Shown here: positions 7,878 through 16,766 of the stretch, in pieces
How positions within the stretch are numbered: position 1 is the stretch's first letter
Layout of the letters: every line of letters begins with the position of its first letter
Assembly (NCBI RefSeq): GCF_000686845.1
Contig: NZ_JMLS01000014.1
Location: 62,001-126,000, forward strand
DNA from: Paenibacillus sp. UNC451MF
GTDB taxonomy: Bacteria > Bacillota > Bacilli > Paenibacillales > NBRC-103111
DNA length: 64,000 nt
Direction: 5' to 3'
Notes under the pieces: generated by a model
Told to the model about the DNA's origin: nothing
What the model saw: only the letters and a program-made list of their open reading frames with translations
Database searches by the model: none
Position numbers and translations under genes: made by a program

Positions 7878-10190
7878 GTGCAAAGATTCAGTTATCTCAC
7901 CAAACTCATATTATTTGGATGCATCTTATGTACACTTCCCGTCATATTTATCGGCTTTGTATCTAATCTGCAATCTTCCAACGAAATTCAAAAGCAGGTC
8001 AATCGTGGACAAATCCAGCTGTTGACCCAGATGAACTCCAATGTCGAGCAGGTATTAAGAACCATTAATCATGCTTTCGATCAGTTGGTCAATTCTCCTG
8101 TCATGGCCAAAGTATTGAACGAGCCTTTCACAACGGATGATTTCATGCTGTACAAAGATCTGCGCAAGGAAATTAGCAATACACAATCGTTCTATACGAA
8201 GGTCGAAGACGTGGTGATCATCAATATTAAGCAAAACTGGATGATTAAAAATTCTGGTTTCTATACGTTCACCGATTATTTGCATCATTTTCAGCTCGCC
8301 AATCAAATGCTTCTTCCCAATTCGTTTTCTTGGGTATTAAACCCAAGTATTTGGTTTTATAGCGAGGAAAAAGCAAACGCTGCCACATGCCCATATACAA
8401 TCAGTCTCGTTAAGAAGCTCCCTGATCAAAATTTAGACAAGTTCGGGCTGGCGTTTACGAATCTGACCACCTGCAGCTTGGCCGAAATGCTCAACTACAC
8501 GCCTAGAGAATCGGAAACCGTCATGATTCTCGATGATCAGGAACGCATCCTGTTTCATTCCGATCCTTCTATGATTGGCAAATATGCCATTAACACTGAA
8601 TTTATTAAAGATCCATCTATCTTCTCGCAACCTAGCGGACAATTTCAAACGGAAGTTGATCATAAAAAATATACGGCAACCTACTTGCGCTCGAATTATA
8701 ACAACTGGATTTATTTGTCCATCATATCCATTGATAGTCTGACCCGGGATTCCAAACAAATCGGCCGGTACACCTTGGTCGTTTGTCTAGTCATCGTAGC
8801 CGTCTTCCTTATTATCGCATGGCTCGGCTCAAGACAAATGTACAATCCTATTGAGCGGCTCATGAGAGAGGTCGGCGGAAAAGTTCCTAACGGCGGGAAG
8901 CGCAACAATGAGTTCGATATTATAAGCCATCAGGTTCAAGATCTGTTCCGTTCCAAGACACAGCTCGAAAAGGAAGCCCACCAGCATCTGCAGCAGGCGC
9001 TAACTTATTTTCTAATCAAAATGTTTCAAGGTAAAGTTCGTCGAAATGAATTAATGGATAAAATGGAGCTGTTCGGATTTAGTGGAAGACTGAGCGAATG
9101 GCAGGCATTTACGGTTATTACACTCCAGATTGATACGCTGGAAAATACGCGATACGGTAAAGAAGACCTGGAGCTTCTCTTGTTCGCCATCAATAATATT
9201 AGCGAGGAAATCATTCCTGTGGACGTCCGTCTTCCCCCTGTATTTATCGAGCAAACGCAGGTTACGATGATCGGAAGCAAGAATCCATCCTTGGCTGAAT
9301 TCAACAGCTTTATGTTCTCATTGACCGAGTCGATTCAACAAGCGGTGCAGCGTGTGCTTGGCCTGGAAATCAGTATCGGGATCAGCTTGCCGTTCGATGA
9401 TCCTAAAAAAGCATCCGTAGCTTACCGCGAAGGCTTGGAAGCGTTGAAGCAGCGCCTCCATCTGGGTGGCCAAGTCATCATTTCTTATGCTAACGTTAAT
9501 GAAGGCAAGCATCAGCTTTATCTGGATTACCCATTCTTAACAGAAAGCGATCTTCTCGATGCGATATTGCTTGCAGATGAAGACAATGCCAAGCTGTATT
9601 TGAACCAGTTTATGAATACCATTTTCAAGCATGAGATGACGCCTCAAGAGTATCAAATTTCGATGGTTCGCCTGTTTACAAGTCTCATGGTCGCTATGCA
9701 GGAGTCCGGCGTTACTTTGAATCAGTTAAAGCAGGGAGACGGTTCCTTGTACGAGGAACTGAATAGGCTGCAAATGACAAGCGAAATCCAAGAATGGTTC
9801 TGGAATCGTGTCATTTCGCCTTTGATGGCCATTTACCGTGACCGCCAAAACTCTCAATACCACAGTATCTCAGAGAAAATCATCGATATGATTCATAAGT
9901 ATTACGATACCGATCTTACGATTGAGGAATGTGCATCACAGCTTCACTATAACGCTAACTATTTGAGCGGTATTTTCCGCAAAGAAACCCATACCACATT
10001 CAGCGATTACTTGTCAGCCTACCGGTTCACGATGGCTAAGAAGTGGTTAACGGAAACAGATATGACGATTAAAGAAATTTCCGAAAAGCTGCAGTATTTG
10101 AACTCTCAAAACTTTATCCGCTCGTTTAGAAAATTGGAAGGTGTCACGCCGGGGCAATATCGGGAGTCCTTCCGCAAACGCGGCCATTAA
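7878..10190 (+). CDS. Membrane-anchored AraC-family regulator
   Basis: 770 residues from a GTG start seven bases after AGGAGG; the longer reading frame upstream has no ribosome site. Membrane helix near residues 8-30, an extracytoplasmic region of about 270 residues of the Cache-like kind, a second helix near residues 300-320, a long cytoplasmic linker, and a C-terminal AraC DNA-binding pair of helix-turn-helices (about residues 670-765) ending in the usual GVTPGQYR motif. This type senses an external ligand and activates an adjacent sugar importer. It lies divergent to the second lipoprotein and next to the importer, its likely targets. Confidence 0.9.
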   Translation: MQRFSYLTKLILFGCILCTLPVIFIGFVSNLQSSNEIQKQVNRGQIQLLTQMNSNVEQVLRTINHAFDQLVNSPVMAKVLNEPFTTDDFMLYKDLRKEISNTQSFYTKVEDVVIINIKQNWMIKNSGFYTFTDYLHHFQLANQMLLPNSFSWVLNPSIWFYSEEKANAATCPYTISLVKKLPDQNLDKFGLAFTNLTTCSLAEMLNYTPRESETVMILDDQERILFHSDPSMIGKYAINTEFIKDPSIFSQPSGQFQTEVDHKKYTATYLRSNYNNWIYLSIISIDSLTRDSKQIGRYTLVVCLVIVAVFLIIAWLGSRQMYNPIERLMREVGGKVPNGGKRNNEFDIISHQVQDLFRSKTQLEKEAHQHLQQALTYFLIKMFQGKVRRNELMDKMELFGFSGRLSEWQAFTVITLQIDTLENTRYGKEDLELLLFAINNISEEIIPVDVRLPPVFIEQTQVTMIGSKNPSLAEFNSFMFSLTESIQQAVQRVLGLEISIGISLPFDDPKKASVAYREGLEALKQRLHLGGQVIISYANVNEGKHQLYLDYPFLTESDLLDAILLADEDNAKLYLNQFMNTIFKHEMTPQEYQISMVRLFTSLMVAMQESGVTLNQLKQGDGSLYEELNRLQMTSEIQEWFWNRVISPLMAIYRDRQNSQYHSISEKIIDMIHKYYDTDLTIEECASQLHYNANYLSGIFRKETHTTFSDYLSAYRFTMAKKWLTETDMTIKEISEKLQYLNSQNFIRSFRKLEGVTPGQYRESFRKRGH

Positions 10191-10191
10191 T

Positions 10192-10938
10192 CTAGTCCGG
10201 GAGAAATCCTGGGCTTTGTTTTTTTAGGCTTTCTCTGTATGAGGGATTGGCGCCGGCCAACACGTCATAATAATTCCGTATCGTATGATTGCTCATAATC
10301 GTTGAGCGGCTGAACCGGATTCGGTAAATCCCTTTGACATGGCTATACTCTGCGCCCTTCAAGGAGGGAGGCAGGACAGGGACTAGATCAGAAGCATTGA
10401 CGACGCGCACGGAGCGGCGAATTTTGCCCGAGAAAGCAGTCCTGAACTTCGCATTACCAACTTTAGGGGAACCGAAGGTAACCAGCAGTGGATTGCTGAA
10501 TGGGCTGTTCATGGCAACATCCATCGCGCAAAGAGTAGCGACTGCACCGCCCAGACTATGGCCGGTTATCCATACTTCTTTGCCTGGGGATTGCTTACGC
10601 AGCATATTCATGACCTGAGCTCTTATGGAACGGGCGTACATCCGGGCGAACCCGCGATGGACACGCCCTCCCTCAGATGCATAAGGAAACGACACTTGAA
10701 CCGTATCGGTATCGGACAGTAATTCAGCGACAGTCTCCGTGCCGCGAAAAACAATCACAATGGTTGTTTTCGATTGCAGGATCATCCCGAAATACGGATT
10801 CTGCTTGCTCCCCAGCACCTTGGTCAGCCGAAAGCCTCTGGGCGTCACGCAACGCCCGTTATGTTTGAACTGCTCCACCGCTTGAAATACGGCCGCTGCC
10901 AAAAAGATATCCCTGTCTACAATCAATTTGCCGCCCAT
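10192..10938 (-). CDS. Class 3 (alpha/beta-hydrolase) lipase family protein
   Basis: 248 residues from an ATG with AAGGAGGAG upstream; the longer frame to 10986 runs through that site. The nucleophile elbow GHSLGGA places Ser128, with Asp184 (SDLVPVLPP) and His200 as likely remaining triad members. This is the layout of fungal-type class 3 lipases and of bacterial cytoplasmic relatives. No signal peptide is seen, so it is probably intracellular, and its acyl-ester substrate is unknown. Its last codons overlap the terminator of the convergent AraC gene. Confidence 0.85.
   Translation of the reverse strand: MGGKLIVDRDIFLAAAVFQAVEQFKHNGRCVTPRGFRLTKVLGSKQNPYFGMILQSKTTIVIVFRGTETVAELLSDTDTVQVSFPYASEGGRVHRGFARMYARSIRAQVMNMLRKQSPGKEVWITGHSLGGAVATLCAMDVAMNSPFSNPLLVTFGSPKVGNAKFRTAFSGKIRRSVRVVNASDLVPVLPPSLKGAEYSHVKGIYRIRFSRSTIMSNHTIRNYYDVLAGANPSYRESLKKQSPGFLPD
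10195..10225 (+). terminator. Terminator of the AraC gene
   Basis: GTCCGGGA and TCCTGGGC pair over 8 bp (two wobble pairs) around a GAAA tetraloop, followed by TTTGTTTTTTT. It begins 5 bp after the AraC stop and lies wholly inside the 3' end of the opposing lipase gene. Confidence 0.85.
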
Positions 10939-10995
10939 ACCCACTCCTCCTTGAGATAAGACTGCTTGTATAAGCATTCTATTCAAGGAAATACA

Positions 10996-11041
10996 AAAGC
11001 TCCTCGGCTATCGCCAATAATGGCCATAACAGAGGAGCTTT
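10996..11041 (-). terminator. Terminator of the thioredoxin/metallo-hydrolase operon
   Basis: AAAGCTCCTC / GAGGAGCTTT, perfect 10-bp arms with a structured loop, followed on the minus strand by TTTTGTATTT. Starts 15 bp past the metallo-hydrolase stop. Confidence 0.85.
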
Positions 11042-11055
11042 GCTCGATAAATCGG

Positions 11056-11691
11056 TTAAACGTAAGGGTTATTTTCCTTCTCATAGCCAATGGTCGTCTT
11101 AACGCCATGACCAGGGTACACGACGGTCTCATCCGGCAGCTCGAACAGCTTCAGATGAATGGAGTCCATCAGCTCTTCCGAACGGCCACCGAATAGATCG
11201 GTCCTGCCGACAGACAGTCTAAACAGCACGTCACCACCAAACAAATGAGGACCTATCAGGAAGCTGACGCTACCCGGCGAATGACCGGGGGTATGCATGA
11301 CTCTGATTTCAAGCCCCAGCAGCTTCAGCACTTGTCCTTGATCCAACGCATATTCTGCTGGCTCTGTAACGATGGGGCCTCCAAGCTCCGGCCATCTCGA
11401 AGATCCGTTGCTTTTGGGATTGGTCAGCCAATCCGCTTCGGCATCATGCAGGTAGACCGGGCAGCCTTTAAGCTTACGGATCTCATCTACTCCGCCGATA
11501 TGGTCGAAATGAGCGTGTGTCAGCAATATAGCTTCGATCTGCAATCCTTCAATCCGCTTGATCAGCGGTTTAGGGTTCATGCCGGGGTCAATAATGATCC
11601 CCTTGCCTTCCTCGGGCTTCGAAAGCAAATACGCATTGGTGCCGAGCGGTCCCAAGGAGAATGATTCTATTTTCAATCCTTCTAAATTCAT
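11056..11691 (-). CDS. MBL-fold metallo-hydrolase (glyoxalase II-like)
   Basis: 211 residues. The zinc motif THAHFDHIGG gives His59, His61, Asp63 and His64; a further ligand is in HTPGHSPG near residue 134, and PGHG lies near the C-terminus. This is the YqgX/glyoxalase II-like group of small thioester hydrolases. GGTGGAG precedes the ATG. It follows the thioredoxin-like gene by 13 bp, so the two are probably co-transcribed, which hints at a role in thiol or aldehyde stress. The true substrate is unknown. Confidence 0.9.
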   Translation of the reverse strand: MNLEGLKIESFSLGPLGTNAYLLSKPEEGKGIIIDPGMNPKPLIKRIEGLQIEAILLTHAHFDHIGGVDEIRKLKGCPVYLHDAEADWLTNPKSNGSSRWPELGGPIVTEPAEYALDQGQVLKLLGLEIRVMHTPGHSPGSVSFLIGPHLFGGDVLFRLSVGRTDLFGGRSEELMDSIHLKLFELPDETVVYPGHGVKTTIGYEKENNPYV

Positions 11692-11704
11692 CTGTCACTC
11701 CACC

Positions 11705-12271
11705 TTAAAATGTCGAAAGAAGGTCGCGCAATTCTTTCACAATAACGGCATGATAGCCTGTGCCTTCTCCATACTGGCGGCCCATTTCCTGGCGCGCTAC
11801 TTTAATTTTCTCATCATAATCCGGTGCGGTACGATCCGGGTTTTCTTTTTTGAACTGATTCATGACGGCCTGAACGTTGCTAGGACGAGGTCCCCAATGT
11901 CCAAGGACATGTCCGCTGAAATCGGTGAAAATAACGATCGGAATCGCTTCTCCACCTCCGGTTAGAAACTGGGCCATGACATCCGGATTCTCTTCCTTGA
12001 TAAGTACTTCTACCGGAATACCGGAATTTTCAAGCGCACGGAATACGACAGGCACATTACGCACCACATCACCGCACCAATCCGCCATCAGGATCAGACA
12101 ACGAAGGTCGTCGCGGTTATTTAACGAGTCGAAGAACTCCTTGTCGTCCTCGTTTTGCCAAGCAAAGCTGTCATACCATTCCACAAATTTCTCCTGGTTC
12201 TTCGTCATACCGTCGATGAACTGCTGCGGCTTCAAGCCGGTACGGAGCTTATTGGACAAATTTTTACTCAT
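11705..12271 (-). CDS. Thioredoxin-family protein with single-Cys active site
   Basis: 188 residues with a thioredoxin fold; the redox motif reads ADWCGDVVRN, so the first Cys is kept and the second is replaced by Val. cis-Pro region is visible as GEAIPIVIF. This pattern is usual for a Firmicute thioredoxin-like family, so it is not a lesion. With one Cys it cannot perform a classical dithiol exchange and may act through mixed disulfides or bacillithiol; that is inference. First gene of an operon with a metallo-hydrolase. No signal peptide. Confidence 0.85.
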   Translation of the reverse strand: MSKNLSNKLRTGLKPQQFIDGMTKNQEKFVEWYDSFAWQNEDDKEFFDSLNNRDDLRCLILMADWCGDVVRNVPVVFRALENSGIPVEVLIKEENPDVMAQFLTGGGEAIPIVIFTDFSGHVLGHWGPRPSNVQAVMNQFKKENPDRTAPDYDEKIKVARQEMGRQYGEGTGYHAVIVKELRDLLSTF

Positions 12272-12339
12272 AATATAAAGCCCTCCTTATGGGTTGGTAT
12301 AATATTCATTCTATATAAAAAAGGAATACTAGGCAATAA

Positions 12340-12367
12340 AGCCCCGCTTCCGAATTGAAGCGAGGCT
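12340..12367 (-). terminator. Terminator of the DedA-NERD gene
   Basis: AGCCTCGCTTC / GAAGCGGGGCT on the minus strand (one wobble or mismatch), followed by TTTATTG. Directly past the DedA-NERD stop. Confidence 0.8.
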
Positions 12368-12371
12368 ATAC

Positions 12372-13466
12372 TTATTTGCTGCTATGACTGTTTTCTTTAA
12401 TAAGTTGCTCAATGACTGTCACTTCTGAGGCCGTGAGCAGAGGTTTTTTCGACTTATGGGTCTTGATCAAATCGGCCAGTCGGTCCAGCTTCACTGTCGC
12501 AAAAGCCGGGCTATTGCCGACAATATGACTGTCCGGATGCGTAAAGCAGAGGACGCCGACCAATTCCGGATTCAGCTTGGCCGAACGGAACAGCTCCTTC
12601 AGCACATGCTCATGACGGTACAGCTGAGCCGTAGGATCTGCCGAATGTCCTTCTTTACTGCGCTCCACACCCTCCGAAGTAAACACGATCTCACCCGACC
12701 AGTGCTTGGAGTCGATGTGGAAGACCCCATTCGGACCAATGACAATATGATCGAGCTCCTGCGAGCCTCCCCCAGCCTTTACGTGGAGGCTGTTAAGCAC
12801 TCGGTACTCGCTGCCGATATACTTGAGCTGATGAGCGGTGTTCTTTTCCCCTTCGTCACCGTGTTTGGTGTCGCTTTTTTTGCGTCTTACCAGCTTGAAC
12901 AGCACATACAGAACCGTCAAGGTAACGGAAGCAATAATAAATGGTGTCGTATATTTAGATGCATACTCATCGATATTTTCCCAATTCGAGCCGAGGGTGT
13001 TGCCCAAGTAGACGAACAATACCGCCCATGGGATCGTCCCCAGCAAGGTATAGAACAAAAATGTCGGCATTGGCATACGAGCCATGCCAGCAGGAATGGA
13101 GATCGCTTGTCTTACGACCGGAATAAATCTGGCAGTAAACACCATTCCCGCGCCGTATCTATTAAACCATCCTTCCGCTATGTTAATGTAACGCATCTTA
13201 AGATGAATGTATTTGCCGTATTTCTCTATGAACGGCCTTCCCCCGTATCTACCAATCCAATACAAAAAGACTTGCTGAATCAGACAGCCTAACGTACCAA
13301 AAATGACTGCACCTAGAAAAGAAACGTTTCCTGTCGATACAAGGTACCCCCCGTAAGAGAGTACGATTTCACTAGGAATGACTTCAAGCATCAAACCAAT
13401 CAGTATTCCCCATACGCCCAAATCCTGAATAAACATCAACGCGCTGTGAATCAGATCCTTTAACAT
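12372..13466 (-). CDS. DedA-family membrane protein fused to a NERD domain
   Basis: 364 residues from the ATG after GGAG; the frame runs upstream to 13499 but without a better site. Residues 1-200 are a complete DedA (SNARE-associated/VTT) protein with the FTARFIPVVRQ signature near residue 110 and several membrane segments; DedA proteins act in lipid carrier or phospholipid flipping. A Lys/Asp-rich linker leads to a NERD (nuclease-related) domain at about 219-330, recognised by ELDHIVIGPNGVFHIDSKHW. NERD domains resemble the restriction-endonuclease-like core. The joined reading frame has no sign of a sequencing join. Single gene with its own terminator. Confidence 0.85.
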   Translation of the reverse strand: MLKDLIHSALMFIQDLGVWGILIGLMLEVIPSEIVLSYGGYLVSTGNVSFLGAVIFGTLGCLIQQVFLYWIGRYGGRPFIEKYGKYIHLKMRYINIAEGWFNRYGAGMVFTARFIPVVRQAISIPAGMARMPMPTFLFYTLLGTIPWAVLFVYLGNTLGSNWENIDEYASKYTTPFIIASVTLTVLYVLFKLVRRKKSDTKHGDEGEKNTAHQLKYIGSEYRVLNSLHVKAGGGSQELDHIVIGPNGVFHIDSKHWSGEIVFTSEGVERSKEGHSADPTAQLYRHEHVLKELFRSAKLNPELVGVLCFTHPDSHIVGNSPAFATVKLDRLADLIKTHKSKKPLLTASEVTVIEQLIKENSHSSK

Positions 13467-13638
13467 TCTTCTCCAGCCTCTTCCTCTCATTCCGGGCAAG
13501 CCCGACTTGTCACAATCTATCCTATTCTATCATAAATCTGTTCATTCCAACCAGCTAGCATGAAGAGACAAGCTGGAGCATACAATGAGTACAAACTCTG
13601 AGGAGAGCAAGAAAAGATCAGAAGAAGGCGGGATAGTC

Positions 13639-14106
13639 ATGACCAAAGTATTCGTAGTCAGCAAAAGACAGCTTCGACATTGGCTTCTTATCGGCTTAAT
13701 GGCGCTGGGTACATTAGGAGCCGCATGGTACTGGGGATACAGCGAGGCAAAAACGACAAGCAGTACGATGGCACCTTCAGGGGAAGCGCGAACGATTCAT
13801 CTCGTCACGGGCGAATTCAAATCGACGGATGCAAACGGCAAGACAATCGAGGCCTACCGTTGGGACCCCGGGACCATCCATGTCAAGCAAGGCGAGCAGA
13901 TTAACCTGAGCATCTTTGGTGTTAACGGGACGAATCATCCTTTCATCATTGACGGTCTTAACGTGAAGGGCGAGGTGAAAAAAGGAAAGGAAACCGTCGT
14001 CTCCTTCCGCGCCGACAAGCCGGGTACTTATCGCATCGTTTGCTTATCTCATCCGGATATTGCACACAATGGCCCTATGGTCGGATATATTATCGTCGAC
14101 GCCTAG
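13639..14106 (+). CDS. Membrane-anchored cupredoxin-domain protein
   Basis: 155 residues from an ATG 13639 (GAAGGCGGG upstream); an in-frame ATG at 13585 is an alternative start. An N-terminal helix (residues 13-33) anchors it outside the membrane. The cupredoxin domain (about 52-155) carries the type 1 copper ligands His100 (TNHPF), Cys135, His138 and Met147 in the order expected. This suggests electron transfer or copper binding at the cell surface. Single gene between the divergent DedA-NERD gene and its own terminator; partner unknown. Confidence 0.8.
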   Translation: MTKVFVVSKRQLRHWLLIGLMALGTLGAAWYWGYSEAKTTSSTMAPSGEARTIHLVTGEFKSTDANGKTIEAYRWDPGTIHVKQGEQINLSIFGVNGTNHPFIIDGLNVKGEVKKGKETVVSFRADKPGTYRIVCLSHPDIAHNGPMVGYIIVDA

Positions 14107-14128
14107 TCGAAGAACAGCGAACACAAAA

Positions 14129-14162
14129 CCCTAACGCATGAACTATGCATTAGGGCTTTTTC
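14129..14162 (+). terminator. Terminator of the cupredoxin gene
   Basis: CCCTAACGCAT / ATGCATTAGGG (one wobble) with a five-base loop, followed by CTTTTTC. Confidence 0.85.
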
Positions 14163-14238
14163 ATAAGTGAGAATCATACCTCCGACAGGGGCATCAGACT
14201 CTTCTCCCGCATACGATACGGTAGGAAGGAGAGGATGA

Positions 14239-14559
14239 ATGCCCATGAATCCAGCAAATAAAGTAAAGCATGACCAATCGTATCCCACCGCACGTAAAAT
14301 ACGCCGGGCCTGCTCCAGGGAAATGTACCGCGCCCGTAAAAAAATCGACAAATGGATCTCACCCGAATTGGTCGATAAAGGTGATGAGATCTATTACAAA
14401 AAGGTGTTGTTGAATCTGCCCTGGATCGTAGAAAACAGCAGCAACCGCAAAGTGCTCTCTGATTGGTGGGACGAAAACGTATGCACAGAGATTGCAGAGC
14501 TGTGGGATGTGGAGCCTGCAACGCTGGCGAGAGCTTTCAGAGAATCGTTCGGAGGGTAA
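14239..14559 (+). CDS. Conserved small protein, unknown function
   Basis: 106 residues; the ATG follows AAGGAG at normal spacing. The N-terminal part is strongly basic (PTARKIRRACSREMYRARKKIDKW), the rest acidic and tryptophan-rich, ending in RAFRESFGG. The composition looks like a compact soluble protein. Relatives in Bacillus and Paenibacillus have sometimes been called dehydrogenase, but I see no nucleotide-binding motif to support that. Convergent with the NAD-binding protein gene. Confidence 0.7.
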   Translation: MPMNPANKVKHDQSYPTARKIRRACSREMYRARKKIDKWISPELVDKGDEIYYKKVLLNLPWIVENSSNRKVLSDWWDENVCTEIAELWDVEPATLARAFRESFGG

Positions 14560-14581
14560 TGCTTTCTCTTCGGCACAGGCA

Positions 14582-15244
14582 TCAGTGACTTACCAAATCA
14601 GAAATCGCATCCGACTCGTATATCTTAATGCCGGGGCGGTTCAAGCGAGCCGCCCGGATCATGCCCTCAGCAACGGTAGCCGCTGCGATCGGCTTGTATT
14701 TACGAAACGGCCCCGTAAACACGAACGAAAGCCGGCGGGCTGCCGCCTCGCCCAATCTTTCGCCGCGACGCACCTCTTCACGCTCTCCCGTCAGCAATGA
14801 CGGTTGAAAGATAGACAAGCCGGGAATAGCCAATTGACGCAGCAGCGCCTCCGTTTCCCCTTTGACCCGGCTGTAAAAAAACATCGACTTCGTATCAGAA
14901 CCCATTGCCGTCACGATCAGAAATTGATCGGCCCCGCTGCTTGCGGCTTGCCTAGCCAGTTCCACAGGGTATTCGCAATCCACCTTGCGAAACTGCTCCT
15001 GGCTCCCCGCTTTCTTGATGGTTGTACCCAATGTGCAGAACACATCTGCCCCTTGCAACGTAGAGGCGTCCAGAGCCAGCCTGTCAAAATCGACTATCCA
15101 TTCAGTCAGCTTATCGTTCTGCCGTCCCGTTGTTCTCCTGACCAAGATGTACACTTCACTGTAATACGGATCGGCCAGCAGCTTATCGAGCAGTGCTGCA
15201 CCTACCAATCCCGTCGCTCCTGCGACGATAGCTTTTTTGGTCAT
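14582..15244 (-). CDS. NAD(P)-binding oxidoreductase of the TIP30/YwnB type
   Basis: 220 residues. The N-terminal Rossmann motif is GATGLVGAALL, followed by the RR of an NADP-type site. It resembles the atypical short-chain dehydrogenase group related to HTATIP2 and to NmrA-like proteins. Ser and Tyr-x-x-x-Lys of the family appear as TAMGS and YSRVKGE near residues 110-125. GGAGGGGAG precedes the ATG. Substrate unknown. Probably transcribed separately from the VOC gene upstream, from which it is split by a weak terminator. Confidence 0.8.
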   Translation of the reverse strand: MTKKAIVAGATGLVGAALLDKLLADPYYSEVYILVRRTTGRQNDKLTEWIVDFDRLALDASTLQGADVFCTLGTTIKKAGSQEQFRKVDCEYPVELARQAASSGADQFLIVTAMGSDTKSMFFYSRVKGETEALLRQLAIPGLSIFQPSLLTGEREEVRRGERLGEAAARRLSFVFTGPFRKYKPIAAATVAEGMIRAARLNRPGIKIYESDAISDLVSH

Positions 15245-15279
15245 AGAGCTCTCCCCTCCCGATTAAAACTTACAAAAAA

Positions 15280-15307
15280 AGCCGCCGGGATACATCCCAA
15301 CAGCCTT
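15280..15307 (-). terminator. Weak terminator after the VOC gene
   Basis: Imperfect GC-rich hairpin followed in the minus direction by seven T. Bulges reduce confidence. Confidence 0.5.
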
Positions 15308-15326
15308 TTGTACGATGCGGCAATAT

Positions 15327-15713
15327 CTACTTGGCTGCAGGCTGGAAAAATTCCAAACGTTCGCCATCCGGTCCAAAGAAGAAGGCAATCAGATCGCCAT
15401 CGAGAATCATGCGCGGTGTTTCATCCATCAGCTTGACGCCCAAACCTTTCAAACGGTCGATCTCGGATTGAATGTCGCTAACCGTGAAAGCAATATGATG
15501 CACGACACCGTTATCCGGCAGTCCTTCGCGTCCGCGTCCTACAAGCTCGATCTCGATTTGCTCAGAGCCCGGGAAGGACAAGAAGCCGAGCTCGGCACCG
15601 TCTGCCAGCGCCACCCGCTTCACCAATCTCAACCCCAGCACCTCCGTATAAAAACGGATAGAAGCATCCATATCCTTAACCATAACACCAATATGCTCCA
15701 GCTTGTGAATCAT
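15327..15713 (-). CDS. VOC-superfamily (glyoxalase-like) protein
   Basis: 128 residues from the ATG with GAGAGGTG upstream; the longer frame to 15788 has no site. Two beta-alpha-beta-beta-beta units: the first begins HKLEHIGVMVKDMD and carries a candidate metal His at residue 7, the second begins VVHHIAFTVSD, with a final Glu in GERLEFFQ. This is the metal-binding layout of lactoylglutathione lyase, methylmalonyl-CoA epimerase and related enzymes. The exact reaction cannot be assigned; methylmalonyl-CoA epimerases have a similar length and opening. Confidence 0.85.
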   Translation of the reverse strand: MIHKLEHIGVMVKDMDASIRFYTEVLGLRLVKRVALADGAELGFLSFPGSEQIEIELVGRGREGLPDNGVVHHIAFTVSDIQSEIDRLKGLGVKLMDETPRMILDGDLIAFFFGPDGERLEFFQPAAK

Positions 15714-15968
15714 CCTGAACACACCTCTCCCCATACGATCATTTCTTGTACTCGAATGAAGAATATCATGGACAAGACCATTGCGCAATCTGTTTGAGCC
15801 ATATTGTCAGTTCCTCGAGTAAGATGGCTTTCTGACTGACTTCATCAGCTTCTACTACTAATCATCTTCTTAATTCTGGATGGGAAAAAAGTATTGTAGA
15901 TCTGTGTCGAATTTTATATACTTAGCCTATTCTTTCGAGGTTTATCGGAAAAAAGGAGAACTACTTTC

Positions 15969-16733
15969 ATGGACTGGCCTTCAATGGATATGCTTTTGTT
16001 TCTTATTATTGCCGGATTCGTCGCAGCCTTTGTCGACTCGGTTGTCGGAGGCGGCGGACTTATATCGGTGCCCGCTCTGCTGCTTACCGGGCTTCCTCCC
16101 AGTATGGTGCTGGGTACGAACAAACTTGGAGGGACTCTTTCCTCCGTCACGAGCACAATATCATTTTTGTTCTCGGGAAAAATTAACGGCAAGCTGGTGC
16201 TTGCCTTGTTTCCTCTATCGTTCGTCGGATCGGCACTCGGAACCTATGCTGTGCATTTGCTGCCTTCCTCGTTCCTTAAGCCGCTCGTCATCTCACTGCT
16301 TGTCATCGTTCTTATCTATACGTTGTTCAAAAAGAACTGGGGTGCCGATGCCAAACCGCGTCCTTTAACAACAGCAACCAAAGCAGCATGCGCTTTATGC
16401 GCCTTTGTTCTTGGATTTTATGACGGGTTCTTCGGACCAGGCACAGGTTCTTTTTTATTATTTTTGTTTTTGCTGCTCGGCTTTGATTTCGTCGGGGCAT
16501 CAGGAAATGCCAAGGTGCTGAATATGGCGAGCAACATTGCAAGCCTTGCTGCGTTCTTTATGCTCGGATCGGTCCATCTCGGATATGGTCTGCCGATGGG
16601 CATCGCAATGATTGCAGGGGCGTTCGTAGGCTCCAGGCTCGCTATTCGCCATGGTGCCCGCTATGTAAAGCCTTTGTTCATCGGCGTTACTACCGTGCTC
16701 ATCGGAAAGCAGCTGTGGGATTTACTGCAATGA
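15969..16733 (+). CDS. TauE/SafE (TSUP) family transporter
   Basis: 254 residues, about eight hydrophobic helices in two similar halves, with the family motifs GGGGLISVPALL and GFYDGFFGPGTG starting the halves. Family members carry sulfite, sulfoacetate or other small anions. AAAAAAGGAG precedes the ATG. Stands alone and ends in a strong terminator. Substrate unknown. Its ribosome site is complementary over 11 nt to a C/U-rich stretch of the RNA candidate at 47580-47708. Confidence 0.85.
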   Translation: MDWPSMDMLLFLIIAGFVAAFVDSVVGGGGLISVPALLLTGLPPSMVLGTNKLGGTLSSVTSTISFLFSGKINGKLVLALFPLSFVGSALGTYAVHLLPSSFLKPLVISLLVIVLIYTLFKKNWGADAKPRPLTTATKAACALCAFVLGFYDGFFGPGTGSFLLFLFLLLGFDFVGASGNAKVLNMASNIASLAAFFMLGSVHLGYGLPMGIAMIAGAFVGSRLAIRHGARYVKPLFIGVTTVLIGKQLWDLLQ

Positions 16734-16766
16734 CGAGTACCTGAATATCGGATTAGTAAAATTAAA

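Noticed and set aside
11705-12271. Missing second active-site Cys in the thioredoxin-like protein taken as a mutation
   Set aside because: The WCGDV form appears to be the normal state of this Firmicute family rather than a lesion.
12456-13292. 278-codon open frame on the plus strand
   Set aside because: It runs antisense to the well-supported DedA-NERD gene, has no ribosome site, and its product is not protein-like.
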